From contig JACZZP010000011.1 in NCBI GenBank assembly GCA_015183035.1, positions 1,736,001 through 1,800,000 on the forward strand: a stretch of 64,000 nucleotides of DNA. Reading direction: 5' to 3'. The notes beneath the pieces are model-generated. The model made no database searches and was not told where the DNA came from. It saw only the letters and a list, made by a program, of their open reading frames with translations. The first letter of the stretch is position 1; every line of letters starts with the position of its first letter. Shown piece by piece: positions 13,764-26,650 of the stretch. Made by a program: the position numbers and the translations under genes. The stretch comes from Meloidogyne chitwoodi. Taxonomy: Eukaryota > Nematoda > Chromadorea > Rhabditida > Meloidogynidae.

Positions 13764-13837
13764 ACAAACTTATTTGAGGGAAATAACATATATTCAGTTC
13801 ACTAAACAAATAATTGGTTTAAAATAACCAAACAAAT

Positions 13838-16053
13838 ATGATAAAATTAATTCATATTCTAATATTATTTTGGGCAATGATGATAATTGCGGTGAACGCA
13901 CAACAAACATGTCAACCACCGACAACACCTCCTGTTTGTACATGCACATGGGAAACAACGCCAGGAGTGTCAACAACTGTTCAAGCTAGTACAATAACTA
14001 CATTGGCTCCAACCACAACAACAATTGGTCCAAGCACTGGAGCTCCAACCCAAACTCCAGAATCAACTGAAGCACCAACCACAAAAATTGGTCCCAGCAC
14101 TGGAGCTCCAACACAAACTCCAGAATCAACTGAAGCACCAACCACAAAAATTGGTCCCAGCACTGGAGCTCCAACACAAACTCCAGAATCAACTGAAGCA
14201 CCAACAACATTAGCTGGTCCCAGCACTGGAGCTCCAACTCAAACTCCAGAATCAACTGAAGCACCTACAACATTAGCTGGTCCCAGCACGGGAGCTCCAA
14301 CCCAAACTCCAGAATCAACTGAAGCACCTACTACCACAATTTCTCCTACATCTAAAAAAGCAACCACAATTCCTCCTACAACTAAAAAATCAACGACAAA
14401 AATTGGCCCCAGCACGGGAGCTCCAACCCAAACCTCAGAATCAACAGAAGCACCAACAACATTCGCTGGTCCCAGCACGGGAGCTCCAACCCAAACTCCA
14501 GAATCAACTGAAGCACCAACAACAATAGCTGGTCCCAGCACGGGAGCTCCAACTCAAACTCCAGAATCAACTGAAGCACCTACTACCACAATTTCTCCTA
14601 CATCTAAAAAAGCAACCACAATTCCTCCTACAAATAAAAAATCAACGACAAAAATTGGCCCCAGCACGGGAGCTCCAACCCAAACCCCAGAATCAACAGA
14701 AGCACCAACAACATTCGCTGGTCCCAGCACGGGAGCTCCAACCCAAACTCCAGAATCAACTGAAGCACCAACAACATTCGCTGGTCCCAGCACGGGAGCT
14801 CCAACCCAAACTCCAGAATCAACTGAAGCACCAACAACAATAGCTGGTCCCAGCACGGGAGCTCCAACTCAAACTCCAGAATCAACTGAAGCACCTACTA
14901 CCACAATTTCTCCTACATCTAAAAAAGCAACCACAATTCCTCCTACAACTAAAAAATCAACGACAAAAATTGGTCCCAGCACTGGAGCTCCAACACAAAC
15001 TCCAGAATCAACTGAAGCACCAACCACAAAAATTGGTCCCAGCACTGGAGCTCCAACACAAACTCCAGAATCAACTGAAGCACCAACAACATTAGCTGGT
15101 CCCAGCACTGGAGCTCCAACTCAAACTCCAGAATCAACTGAAGCACCTACAACATTAGCTGGTCCCAGCACGGGAGCTCCAACTCAAACTCCAGAATCAA
15201 CTGAAGCACCTACTACCACAATTTCTCCTACATCTAAAAAAGCAACCACAATTCCTCCTACAACTAAAAAATCAACGACAAAAATTGGCCCCAGCACGGG
15301 AGCTCCAACTCAAACTCCAGAATCAACTGAAGCACCAACAACATTAGCTGGTCCCAGCACGGGAGCTCCAACTCAAACTCCAGAATCAACTGAAGCACCT
15401 ACTACCACAATTTCTCCTACATCTAAAAAAGCAACCACAATTCCTCCTACAACTAAAAAATCAACGACAAAAATTGGTCCCAGCACTGGAGCTCCAACTC
15501 AAACTCCAGAATCAACTGAAGCACCAACAACAATAGCTGGTCCCAGCACGGGAGCTCCAACACAGACACCTGAATCAACTGAAGTACCAACAACAACGGT
15601 CACTTCTACAACCACGGCTGCTCCAACTAAACCTTGTCATACCGAAGAACCAACGACTGAACAAGGTCCCAGCACTGGAGCTCCGACACAAACTCCAGAA
15701 TCAACTGTAGCACCTACAACCACAACTGCTCCAACAACCACAACTGAAGCACCTACAACTACAACTGCTCCAACAACCACAACTGAAGCACCTACAACCA
15801 CAACTGCTCCAACAACCACAACTGTAGCACCTACAACCACAACTGCTCCAACAACCACAACTGAAGCACCTACAACCACAACTGCTCCAACAACCTCAAA
15901 CCGCCCTCCGAAGAGTTTGTTTTTATAATTATTTTCTATAATCAATTACATATATCCCATTAAGAGTGCTGCAACTATATTAAATGTGAAGTTTGCTCGG
16001 CATATCAGATTTGTAATGAATATTCGTACCCAAATCCTTGTGTTACTGCTTGA
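13838..16053 (+). CDS. Secreted Thr/Pro-rich mucin-like repeat protein with Cys-rich tail
   Basis: Proposed exons are 13838-15914 and 15965-16053, joined across a 50-bp intron (GTTTGT...TTAAG, phase 1), giving about 721 residues. Residues 1-21 are a signal peptide ending in VNA. A short N-terminal segment holds CQPPTTPPVCTCTW. The body has 21 copies of a unit built on GPSTGAPTQTPESTEAPTT, interrupted five times by a second unit SPTSKKATTIPPTTKKSTT, then an APTTTT-rich stretch. If the intron is not spliced, the protein ends at 15928. Splicing instead adds a 29-residue tail with six cysteines (begins KCCNYIKCEVC), which is why I prefer it. The density of Thr, Ser and Pro predicts heavy O-glycosylation, as in secreted or surface-coat mucins. 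No catalytic domain is visible. The coding DNA is much richer in GC than its surroundings. Confidence 0.85.
14024..15718 (+). repeat. 63-bp coding tandem repeats with higher-order pattern
   Basis: Two 21-codon units alternate: the GPSTGAPTQT unit (21 copies) and the SPTSKKATT unit (5 copies). Blocks of one to five of the first unit are followed by one of the second. Near-identical blocks recur (for example around 14080-14400 and 14960-15290), indicating recent unequal exchange or conversion. Confidence 0.95.
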
Positions 16054-17915
16054 GGACGATTATTTGAAATTATTTTCTAAAAATGTGTTATTCTATCTAT
16101 TTTATTAATAAACTTTCTTAGATTTACTAAAGATTGTAATTTCACTTTTTATTTCTTAAATAAAAGATTTATTAGATATTTCACGAGTTTTCAATAAAGA
16201 CAACTTTTTAATTGGTTTAAACAAATTTTACAAAAATCCCCTTGCCAATATTGATTAAGCTTCTCTATCAATAAGAGTACGACTTCCCTATGTTAACGAT
16301 TTTTCTGTCCTTAAGTATGATAACGATTTAACTATAAAAATTGAAAAAAGCATAACATAAATATCAGAATTATATTATTGACTATTATTCATTTAAATAA
16401 AACAAAAAATATGGTAGTTTTCAATTGTTCATAAAGTCCGCAAGTTTTGTCCGTATTTTTTTATTCCCTCCATAGAAAGCATATGTAACTGGATGTCAAT
16501 TATTTCCGTTATCTTCCAAAGTGCTTTTTATACTCTCACTTTATACATAATAATATTTCTTTGAGAAAAATTAATACAAAACTTGCGGATTTTTGGGAAA
16601 ATAATTAAAAATAACAAAAATATAAAAAGTGGTTTGATTGACTCATTTGTCTTGTAAAGATTATAATCGAAAATTCAAAAAATTAACAATTTTTAGAAAA
16701 ATAGAAACATGGAAAATTTAATTTCAAAAATAAATAAGAAGAGTAATTCAATTGAATAAATTGAATGAAAAAGAATAGGTATAAAATAGGGGTGAAATAG
16801 GAAAAGTATATTAAAAGAATGTTGTATAAAATTGCAGGAAATAAAAAAAGTCCAAAGATTGATTCATTCTTTGTTGTGGTTAAATTTAAAAAAAATAAAA
16901 GACTGAAATTAAAAAAAATTTGAAGAAATAAAAAATTCGCTAAATTTTAAATTTGAACAAAAAAATTCCAGAAATTGTTGCAATATATACTTATTTAAAA
17001 TATAAAAATAAATGTTGATTAAAAAAAATTTTTGCTTAATATTAAAAAAAATAAACTTTAAATATTCAAAAATTTGGTAAATGATTTTATTTGAAACATT
17101 AAAAATAAACCTGGCAATAATAAAAAACTTTAAAAAATAAAGATTGGATAGTTAAGCCATATATCTAACAAATAATAATTTTAAAAATTCAAAGGATTCA
17201 TTCAATATTATTTAAGTAAAAATATATCAAAAAAATAAAAATTTCAATACATCAAATTATTAAAAAAGAAAAGCAGTTACCTCTAAACTCTTCATATAAG
17301 AAAAATAAAAATAAATATAGGTATATATATACAACTTATTCAATTTTATTTAATAATAAATTTGACTCTCTTAAGTCTACTCCTGTCAAAAAAATTTATG
17401 AATAGACGTAATAAGTATAAGTTAATTTAATTTTTGTAAATATGTAAATAAAGAATATTTATAATATTAAAGGGATTTTATATTTAATTTGGGTATTTTT
17501 AATTTAAAAAATATATATGTAAATTTATTAAAAATTTATCTAAATAAATCTAATTATTTAAAAATATTTTTTAATTTTATATTCATTATTTTCTCAAAAA
17601 TACATATCCATTAATAAATTCACCAAAATTTGTTGTAGCATCAATGCACGAATTTCTTAAAAATAAATTATAATAATTATTAAGTCATTTAAATTTGTTT
17701 TTTAATTTTTTATTTAAATTAAAATTATTAAATATTCCATTAAAATAAATAAATAATATATTTTTTTAATTTAAAAAAATAAAGAAATTTTAAAATAATA
17801 TTTTAATTTAATTAAATATCGCAATCTAAATAAATTTTTAAAAAATATAATTTAAAAATATAATCTAAAATACATTTTTATTTATCTATTTTACAAAATT
17901 ATTCACATTAGTAAA
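16054..17915. other. Intergenic region between mucin-like and acidic-tail genes
   Basis: AT-rich with no supportable exon. It contains one small inverted-repeat element, listed separately (about 16432-16597). Confidence 0.6.
16432..16597. mobile_element. Small inverted-repeat element, GTCCGCAAGTTTTGT family
   Basis: Left arm GTCCGCAAGTTTTGT near 16436 is mirrored by ACAAAACTTGCGGAT near 16576. Ends are approximate and I could not define a target duplication. The core TCCGCAA-TTTTGTCCG recurs in the element near 47125-47500. Confidence 0.5.
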
Positions 17916-20394
17916 CTATGAATTTACTTCCTTTTCTTCTTCACTGCACATCACTGAATTAAGAGACCTTCCAGAGTCTGATTTTACATTTGAAATATAA
18001 ATTGGATTAATATAATCAGAAATATTTTCAGAACTTTTCTCTTCTTCTTCCTCTTCGTCAGAATAATCTTCTTCTTCTTCCATAATATTTTTCATTTTCT
18101 TATCAATCCCCTCATTAATTATTTTATTTTTATTACTTTTATAAATCTCAACGATTAAATAATTATTCAAAATGGGACCAAGCGTTTCATGATAAAGCTT
18201 AAAAATGTCATGATTATCCTTGTCTATATAATATTTATATATTATTAATTTATTAACATTTGTTATCTCATTGTTTATTGTTCCACCGTATTTTATTGAG
18301 TTTCCTGATTTATTAATTAATTTATTCATAATTAATGCAAGCTCCAAAAATGCTCGGAAAATAAAAATTTTGTTAGCACAACTTCTATGATGAGCTAATT
18401 TTAATTTATTAATTAATTTATTTATTTTTTTAATTATTATAAATTAAAAAAATATTTTATAAGTACTTTATAATTAATTCCAAACAAATAACTGTGGAAT
18501 TAACACAGAATTTAAATTTAAATTAATGACTAAAACATAAAGGATAAATGGAGTTAATAAATAATAATTAGAAATTAGCATAGAAATTAATTGATTGACA
18601 AAATAGTAAAATAAAGTAATTTTAATAATTTATTTTATTTTTTAGTTTAGAAAAGTTTAGGTAAATTAATTTCGAAATACAAAAATATTTTTTTTATACA
18701 AATAAGCAATGACTTAAGTCTAAATCCAAATAAAAAAAAACAAATATAATAAATAAATAAATTAATAAACTAACCAAAAGGACGTAGATGTCTTTTTACA
18801 TTTACAAAAAAATCGCGTAACTCCTTGTATGCTTTACCCTTATGATAAACAAATTTTCTAAGCACATCTTTAAGTGGTTTAGACCTTCTTAATGCATCAC
18901 AAATATTTTTTTTAGTTTTTTCATATTCTTCTAAAATAATTAAAATCTCTTTAAAAACCCTTATTGCCCTTGACTTTTTAAAACTAATTTTGTACGAATC
19001 TGAAAAATTCAAACAAATAATATATATATTTTTTAAAAAATACATACCTTCTTCAATAATAATTTTAATATTTCCATTATATTTATTTTCATATGATTTA
19101 TAAGAATTTTTATTTATTTCACCAAAATCATCAAACCATTTATTTATTTTATTAATTATTTCATCTCCTCCTAATTTATAATTAATTAATTCTCCTTTAT
19201 GTTCACTCATTAAATTAATTTTTGTTTTAGATAAAGTTAAATAAAGCTCTATAATTATTCTAAGAAGAAACATATCAAATGCACATTTTGCTCTCCAAGT
19301 TCTGCCTTTTATTTCTATAAATTTAATTTAATATTAATTTAAAAATGATTTAAAATACTCAAATAATTTTATTTAAAATTAGTATTTTTTATTTTAAATT
19401 TTAATTTTATTTTTCTAAAATATAAAATTAAATTTGTACTTTTCTTCTTTCACAAAAAATACAGTTTGTCATTTAAGAATAAAGTTGACGTTTTGCCAAC
19501 TAACAAATTGTCATTAAGATAAAAAATAATATTTTTATTTTTATATCTAAACTTTTTTTGAGTTTGTTTTTCTTCATGAAAATCTACCTTACTTAAGATT
19601 TTTTATAATTGGCAAAATGTCAACTTTATCTCTCAGTGACAAATTGTACTTTTTTAAATTTTAATAATATTTTTATTTTGTAAAAATTAAATTTAACCTT
19701 TTATTTTGGGTATATCCATTTTTGCTTTATTTAAAAAATCATCAAATTCTTTAATTCCAGATCCTTGATATTCGATTTCATCATTTTCCCAATTATTTAT
19801 AATACAAGTTTTAGTCAATTCCATAAAATTTAAATAAACTTTAGTACGTTTTTTAGCTTCATTTTCTTCATTCATATTTATTTCTCCATCTTAATTTTAT
19901 TTTTTAATATTTATTATTTATAAAATATATTTTAAAATTAATAATGTTCGACTAGGTATCTGAAGGACAGATCAACAATTTTTTCCAAAAATATTTATAA
20001 CCTTTTTTAAAAAATGATCATCTATCTCTAAAAAACCTGTTAAGGCCTGACCTCTTCACTTTCCAATTTTTATATTATTAAACTCTCACTAAACTCATTT
20101 AAGAATTTTTAAAACAAATAAAAGGCCTTAATTAAATAATAAATCTTTACCAATTTCTTCTTCAGTTGGTGGTTTATTTCTTCCATGTAAAATTGAACAA
20201 ATATCATTTGTATCATTATTTTGTTCCCAAATATATTTTAAAATATTGTTTGATAAATTATTAATAAAAAAATGTTTTGCTTTTTGACGTTCTTGTACGT
20301 TGATAATAAATTTTTTATTTTTTGCTTCAGTTATTTTTAATAATAAAAATATTATATTTATTGTAAGCAAAATTAATAATATTTTAATTGACAT
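17916..20394 (-). CDS. Secreted protein with acidic C-terminal tail, family unknown
   Basis: Five exons on the minus strand: 20394-20151, 19889-19698, 19314-19048, 18999-18775 and 18352-17916. All four introns are phase 1 and the joined frame is open for 454 residues. Residues 1-24 form a signal peptide (hydrophobic ILLILLTINIIFLLL, then TEA). The middle is Lys/Ile/Asn-rich and likely helical. It contains FDDFLNKAK, INKWFDDFGEINK and a basic stretch around DALRRSKPLKDVLRKF. Near the C-terminus is an acidic run (EEEEDYSDEEEEEE) followed by a serine-containing tail. I recognise no domain. The second intron holds a small TA-flanked inverted-repeat element. A pioneer secreted protein is the most I can say. 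Confidence 0.8.
19462..19646. mobile_element. TA-flanked MITE inside intron 2 of the acidic-tail gene
   Basis: The arms share AAAGTTGACNTTTTGCCAA. Outer ends are CAGTTTGTCA on the left and TGACAAATTG on the right, each bordered by TA (19460-19461, 19647-19648). No coding capacity. Because it is intronic the host frame is not affected. Confidence 0.65.
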
Positions 20395-21581
20395 TTTATT
20401 ATTTTTAAAATTTGTTGAATTAAAATAACTAAATAAAACTAAATAAAAATATATTTTAGACCTCTCTCTTATCTTTTAATAAATTAATCCTTTTTATATT
20501 TAATAAAAATAATTTATTAAAATACAATTAAATATTAATTTACAATTTTATAAAAATTGTTTTAAAAATTAGCAATTTAATTTTATGAATTTAATCTTTA
20601 AAAAAATAAATAGTTAAATAAATAAATGTATGAGGTTATATTTAAAAAGAATTTACCGACAAAATATTTAAAAAAAATCACATGAATATTTTTTGCCAAC
20701 ACTAAATAAATAAATAGACATTTCTTAATAAAATAAAAAAAGAAAAATAAATTATAAATAATTATGAAATTAGTCTATTGTACTTTTAAAAGTCTATTAT
20801 TAATTTTGAAATAAATCAAAGAATTAAATAAAAATAATAATAATTATTATTATTTAATTTAAAAAATAAAAATAATAATTAACAAAATAATATTTATAAA
20901 ATTTTCAAAAGGAAACCCTTTTTAATGAATATTTATTTTAAAAAAATGTTCTCATCAAAAACTAATAATTTAATAATAATTTTAAATAAAATAAAAATAT
21001 ATATATTAAGTTGGCTAAATTAATTTACAGAAAAAAGTTAAATTATAAATAAAAACAAATATATACACAAATAACAAATATGATAATTATTATTAAAACA
21101 ATATTATGAAAATAAAGCAAAAAATATAATAAAGATATATATATATCAGGACTATTTTCGGTAAAATACGATACGATACAAAATCATACAAAAAATACGA
21201 TAAAATAATTATCTCTGATATATGCTCAAACTATTATTTTTTATATAAAATATTATCAAAATCGTTGATTATATAAAGGAGAATATTTTAAATGATTCAA
21301 TGGAATTATTGTCAATTAGGAAGATTGGTAATGATTTTTATAAATTAAATTCCAATTTTACAATCTCAGTTTAAATCGAGATAAATATTAAAATTCTCAA
21401 ATTAACTGATTTTTTGTGATAAGATCATCGAAACTTTTACTTAAAAAAAAGTCAAAAATATAAATATTGGAAATGAATAAATAAATAAATATATTTATAA
21501 AAATGTTCAATTATATTAGTTAAGAATTTTTAATAATTTTAGCATTACCTAATTTCTTTTAAATTAAAAAACAAATATTTT
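20395..21581. other. Intergenic region upstream of the acidic-tail gene and downstream of the kinase
   Basis: AT-rich, no exon seen. A short stretch near 21155-21195 repeats ATACGATAC-like sequence without a partner that would define an element. Confidence 0.6.
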
Positions 21582-24500
21582 TTAAATATTTTCTTTTACT
21601 TCATTTAATAATTTAGATTCTTCATTGTCCAAAAATTTATTAATTTTTAAATTTTCTTTTAAATTAATTTTTTTATTTGTTAAAACTTGATTAATTTCAG
21701 TCATAGACAGTCTATCATCTTGTTCAATCATTAAATTCTAAATTATTTAAATATTAAAAATTTAAATTATATTTTAAACTATTTTTTAAAATTAAACATT
21801 TTGGAATATTAAAAAAAAAAATTTTTTTAATTTAAAAAAAAAATTTTTTTAATTTAAAAAATTTACCGAAACAAGTAAAAATAATTTTGAATATTCCTTT
21901 CTAATTTTTAATAAAAATTCAACTTGATTAATATAATTATCTCTTAGAGATACTTCATTTTTAAATCTTTCTCTTACTTGTTCAAATTCTTCTTCTTCTT
22001 CTTTATAAATTAATAAAGTAAATATAATATTTAAAGTTGATAAATTATTTAACTTAAATTTTAAAAAAAAAATATTAAATTTTAAAAAAAATATTAAATT
22101 TTAAAAAAAAAATATTTTTACAATATTAATTTTCCATTTATTTAATTCTAGAGCATCATCTGATGGACAAGGTCTATTCTCATTAAATAAAATAAATTGA
22201 AGTATCATTATGCCAAATTGCCAAGAATCTGTTTTTCTTGAAACATTAATCTTTAAATTTAAAAAAATTATTTTAAATTTTTTATAAATTAATTAAACAA
22301 GGGAGAACAAAAAAATAAATTTTAAATTAATTTCTAAAAATTACCTTCACTCTATCATCATTTTCACCCAATAAAGCATTCATTAACATAACATTAATTT
22401 CAGGGGGAAGAAAATATTTGCTTGATGTGCAATTTTTTATTTCTATTTTTGCATTTTCTTCTTTTCTTTTATCTTCTGGTATAATAATACTTCCCCCATA
22501 ATCAATAGTTTTTAGTTTAAAAGAAGATTCTGTTTTTACAAAAATTTGATTTTCTGGTTTGAAATCCAAATGTATAACAACTAAAAATTTTTTTATAAAA
22601 TTTTATTTTAGTTATAAGGACACTGGGCTAAGTGAGAATGATTTAGATTTGTTATCTGGTTTTATTTTTTAAATGTCGATTTAGGGTTCAAAATAGTCAT
22701 TGAAATTATCAAATCCCTATTGCTCTAATCCTCTCACTAAATCCTTAATTAATTAAAAATAATAATTTTTATACCTTTATGAAGTTGAATTAATGATTTT
22801 GAAGGAATTACTAATTCTTTCATAATTTGTTTTTCTTCAATTTTATTTTTATTAATTTTAAGTAATTCAATTATATATTCAAAAAAGTTTTTTTCACCCA
22901 ATTCCATAATTATAACGTAATTAAATTTATTTTCGTCTTCTTCATCAATATCTTGGATTTTTTTTATTTTGCCACTTAAAAAATTAACTTTTATATTTAT
23001 TTTTATAATTTTCAAACGAGGCCATTTCAGTTCCACACTCAAGTCGGCACCGAAATGACCATACTCATTAAAAATTAGGTAATAAATAATATTCCCTACC
23101 CATCAAACATTTTTATAATATTTTCTCTTTCTTTTTCTTCATTAAAATATTTATTTACTTCATTCAAAACATAAAATTCATTTTTCATATTTTCTAAAAT
23201 ATTTTCTAACATTTTTTTTTCATTTTCAGTCATTTTAGGTTTTTCAGGTTTTATTATTTGTTTTTCACGTTTTGATTGTTTTATTTTTTTATTTTTAAAT
23301 TTTAGATTTCTTAGACTAAATCCTAATACATTTAAACTATTTTTTTCTTCTTTAGGCTGTTCTTTTAAATTATTATTATTTTCTTGTTTTTTGGGTTGTA
23401 TTCTTTTTAATTCTTTTAAAGTTTGATTTGTTCCTAATCCAACTAATTTTACTGCTACATTTTTTTCTTCTTTATTTTTATCAGTATAAATACCTTTATA
23501 TATCTTTAAAATAAATTATTTATTATTATTTTTACAAAATTAAAAAAAAATAATAATAAAAACCTCTGCAACTCCACCACTTCCAATTTGTTTATTTAAA
23601 TCAACTTTAACATAATTTAATTCGCTTGTAATTTCTGAAATAAAAGATAACTCTACAAAATTGTTTTCCTCTTCTTTTTCTTCTTCTTTTTCTTCATTTT
23701 TGTGCTCATTTAAATACGAAGCTAAGTTTTTTGATTTTTGTTTACCTTTAACTTTATTATCAGAATTATTTGAAAAAATTATTTTCTCTTCTTCTTCTTC
23801 TTCTTCTCTTTTATTTTTCTTTTCTATTTCTTTTCTTTCATTAAATTCATCAGACTCTAATTTACCTTCAGTTAATTCATTTTTTATTTTATTTCTTGGC
23901 GTTCTGTCACTACCCACATTTAACTCTTTCAAAATATTATTCTCGTTATCTATTTTTTCTAAATTTTTGATTTCAGAATTATTCTTTTTTTCATCAGAAT
24001 TATGAATCTGAGACTTTTCTTCTTCTTTTGGTATTTTTTTATGTTTTTTCATTATTTTATATTTTTTTTTGTGACTTCTATGTGTTTTTGGGGTGTTCAA
24101 TTCTGATTTTTTATTTCTGGTCGAATCTAATATTTTACTTATGTTCAAATCTAATATTTCTTTGTTTAAAGCTAATATTTCTTCTTCATTTAACATTCTA
24201 GGTGACAAAGAATGTCTACGTATTGGAGGGGGGACATAATCATCTTTTAATTTATCATCATTTTTATTTTTTAATTTTAATTTACTTAATTTTGTAAATT
24301 CCTCTCCCAAAGAATATTTTTCTTCAACAAAAAGTTGATTTTCGTTTGTTTCAATTTTTTGAGATTTTTTAGTTGAAAATTCTGTCAATTTTTGTTTTGA
24401 ATCTTTTTTCATTTTTTTAGTTAAATTAATATTTTTTTGAATTTCTTTGTCTTTTAAAGAATAAATATTATTCAAATTTCCTTCTCTTTTCTTTATTTGT

Positions 24501-25909
24501 CTATCAATTTCATCCAAATGTTCTGAGAAATCATTTGAACTATCAAAAAATTTTTCAAATACAAATTTTTTATCAATTTTATTATTATCTATAAATCCTT
24601 TTTTGTTTAATTTTTTTTCAAATCTTTCAAATCTATTTTCATTTTCATTATAATTTTCGTTTTTATTATCTCTTTGTGTTGTAAAACTACTATGTCTTCT
24701 AGTATTCTCTTCTATCCATTTCTCTGTTTTCTTCACTCTCATTGAAGAAGGTTCTTTAATTTTATTTATTTTCTCTAACAGTTCTTTTTTATTATTTCTC
24801 TTCTCTAACTTCTCTAATGCAGTCCTATATGTTTCTAAAATTTTGCAGGGATCTAATTCTGTAACTCTATTATTTTTTTTCTTTTTATATTCTTCACATT
24901 CTTTGATCATTTTAATTAAATTATTTCTTCTTCTTTTATTTATTTTTTCTAATTCTTTTTCATTTTCTAATTCTTTTAAATCAAAACTTTTTCTATCATT
25001 TTGTGTTTGTTCTAATTCCAATTTTTTTTCTTTTTTTATTTTATATTTTTCGAATACATCTTCTCCTTGATTATCTACTCTAATATATTTTCCTCTATTT
25101 AAATCTATTCTTCTATTCCCTTCTATTTTATATTTTTCAATTTCTTTATTTAGAGCATCTTGTTTATTTTTTTTTAATTCACGAACTCTCGTTCTTTCAT
25201 CTAAAATATTTTGAACTGTTTTCTTATCTTTATTTCTTTTTCTTTCTTCTATCTCATCTCTTGTCCGATGTTTTCTTGAACTTATCCTACTCAAAGTATT
25301 TTTTAATTCAAAAGGTTCCTCATAATATCGTTCTCTTTGTTGGTCATCTACTCTTTTTGATTCACTTCCTCTAACTTTTCTTTGTTTTAAATATTCTTCA
25401 TTAAAACTTTCTTTTATTTCATCAATAAAAGGATCATTAAATCCTACTTTTTTATCCTTTCTTCCCTTCCTAATATGTGTCATAACTGGAGGATCTTTAT
25501 TAGAATAATTGTCTTCTAAAATTCTGCTTTTCTCTGCTAAAAATTATTTAAAATTTAATATTAAATAATATTTCAAAATTTTATTTAATTTAAAACAAAA
25601 AATCTCAACAAACATTAACATTAAAAGGCATTAGAGTCTTAAACTTATCAAATCATATAATGATTATAAAAATTAGGAAATGAAATGTTTTATTTTTATT
25701 AAATTTTAGAGTTAAATTAATTTATTTATTTTTTATTTAAAAAATTTATTTATCTAACCTCTTTCAAAAATTTCTTTGAATTGTTCAGTATTCTGTCGCT
25801 TTATTCTATTTAAATTTACTTTACCATAATTTACTTTTTTGTCAACAATTTGCTCACATTTAATTAAATAAATTAAAAATAAAATTAAAAATATATTCAA
25901 GATGGGCAT
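21582..25909 (-). CDS. Protein kinase with N-terminal signal peptide and long charged extension
   Basis: Eight exons on the minus strand: 25909-25759, 25536-23564, 23503-23100, 23037-22775, 22580-22345, 22250-22122, 22052-21867 and 21737-21582. Phases match throughout, giving 1165 residues. Residues 1-18 (hydrophobic, ending LIKC) look like a signal peptide. Residues 51-690 are very rich in Lys, Glu, Arg and Asn, with coiled-coil potential and poly-Glu runs. The kinase domain follows: glycine loop IGSGGVAE (701-708), VAVK with Lys727, a long Lys/Glu/Asn insert, a hinge near IMELGE, catalytic loop HLDFKPEN (Asp936, Asn941), DFG replaced by DYG (Asp957), and the helix-F motif DSWQFG. All canonical catalytic residues except the Phe of DFG are kept, so activity is plausible. 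The kinase group is not recognisable. A membrane-anchored or cytosolic product remains possible if the first exon is not used. Confidence 0.85.
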
Positions 25910-26341
25910 CTCTTAACCTAAAATTTAATTTAATTAAAAAATATTTAAAAGAAATAAAATAATTTAAATAAAATTTTATTAAATAAATTTTTTAATTTTC
26001 CGGCCGTGGGCGTCTATTCTTTAGCCTTTCCCTCTTTTTTTAAGAATGAGGGAGGGAATGAATGAGAGAAGGAGATTGAATGTCGATAGAAATATTTCTT
26101 TGTTTAAATGAGCGGAAATTCCTAAACTACGGTGGGTGGAGTAAAAGGACATTTTCTTTTAGTCTTGAGAACACAAAATCATATGTCGGTCTGATCACGA
26201 GAATATTCCTAAGTACATTTATAAAAATTAAAATAAATATTAAATAAATATTAAATATTCTAAATTAAATATAAATATTATTTATTAGTGTTTAGACCGA
26301 TAATATATTGGCTTTTTTGTAATAAAATAATTTAAACTTTA
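25910..26341. other. Upstream region of the kinase gene
   Basis: No exon seen. GC-richer patches (CGGCCGTGGGCG near 26002; surroundings to 26200) may be promoter or UTR, but no defined element can be named. Confidence 0.5.
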
Positions 26342-26349
26342 GTCAAGAT

Positions 26350-26642
26350 TAGAGTTATTCAAAAAATATCAGTTCGGTATTTTGTCGCTCTTATCCAAAT
26401 GTGCAGCGTAGCATAGTCTCTCGCTTTGTGTCTACCCGAATACCGAAAAATACCGAAAGAAATGTACAGGCGCATTTACAACAAAAACTGCTTATTTTAC
26501 CGCACTTTGCGTCTGTTGTTGTAAATGCGCCTGTGCATTTCTTTCTGTATTCGGGTAGACACAAAGCGAGAGACTATGCTACGCTGCACATTTGGATAAG
26601 AGAGACAAAATACCGAAAGGCGCATTTTGGTGAATAACTCTA
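26350..26642. mobile_element. Fold-back hAT-type MITE
   Basis: The two halves are nearly complete inverted copies, so a single strand would fold into one long hairpin. Ends TAGAGTTATTCA/TGAATAACTCTA are flanked by exact 8-bp duplications GTCAAGAT (26342-26349 and 26643-26650) matching nTnnnnAn. The arms include AATGTGCAGCGTAGCATAGT and its inverse. The centre near 26490-26520 is unpaired. No transposase. The open frame that crosses it is an artefact of the palindrome. Confidence 0.9.
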
Positions 26643-26650
26643 GTCAAGAT

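Noticed and set aside
13981..15945. Minus-strand open frames opposite the mucin-like gene
   Set aside because: Shadows of the coding repeat, whose codon pattern lacks complementary stops.
26401..26637. 78-codon plus-strand frame
   Set aside because: Lies wholly inside the fold-back hAT element and reads through its palindrome.
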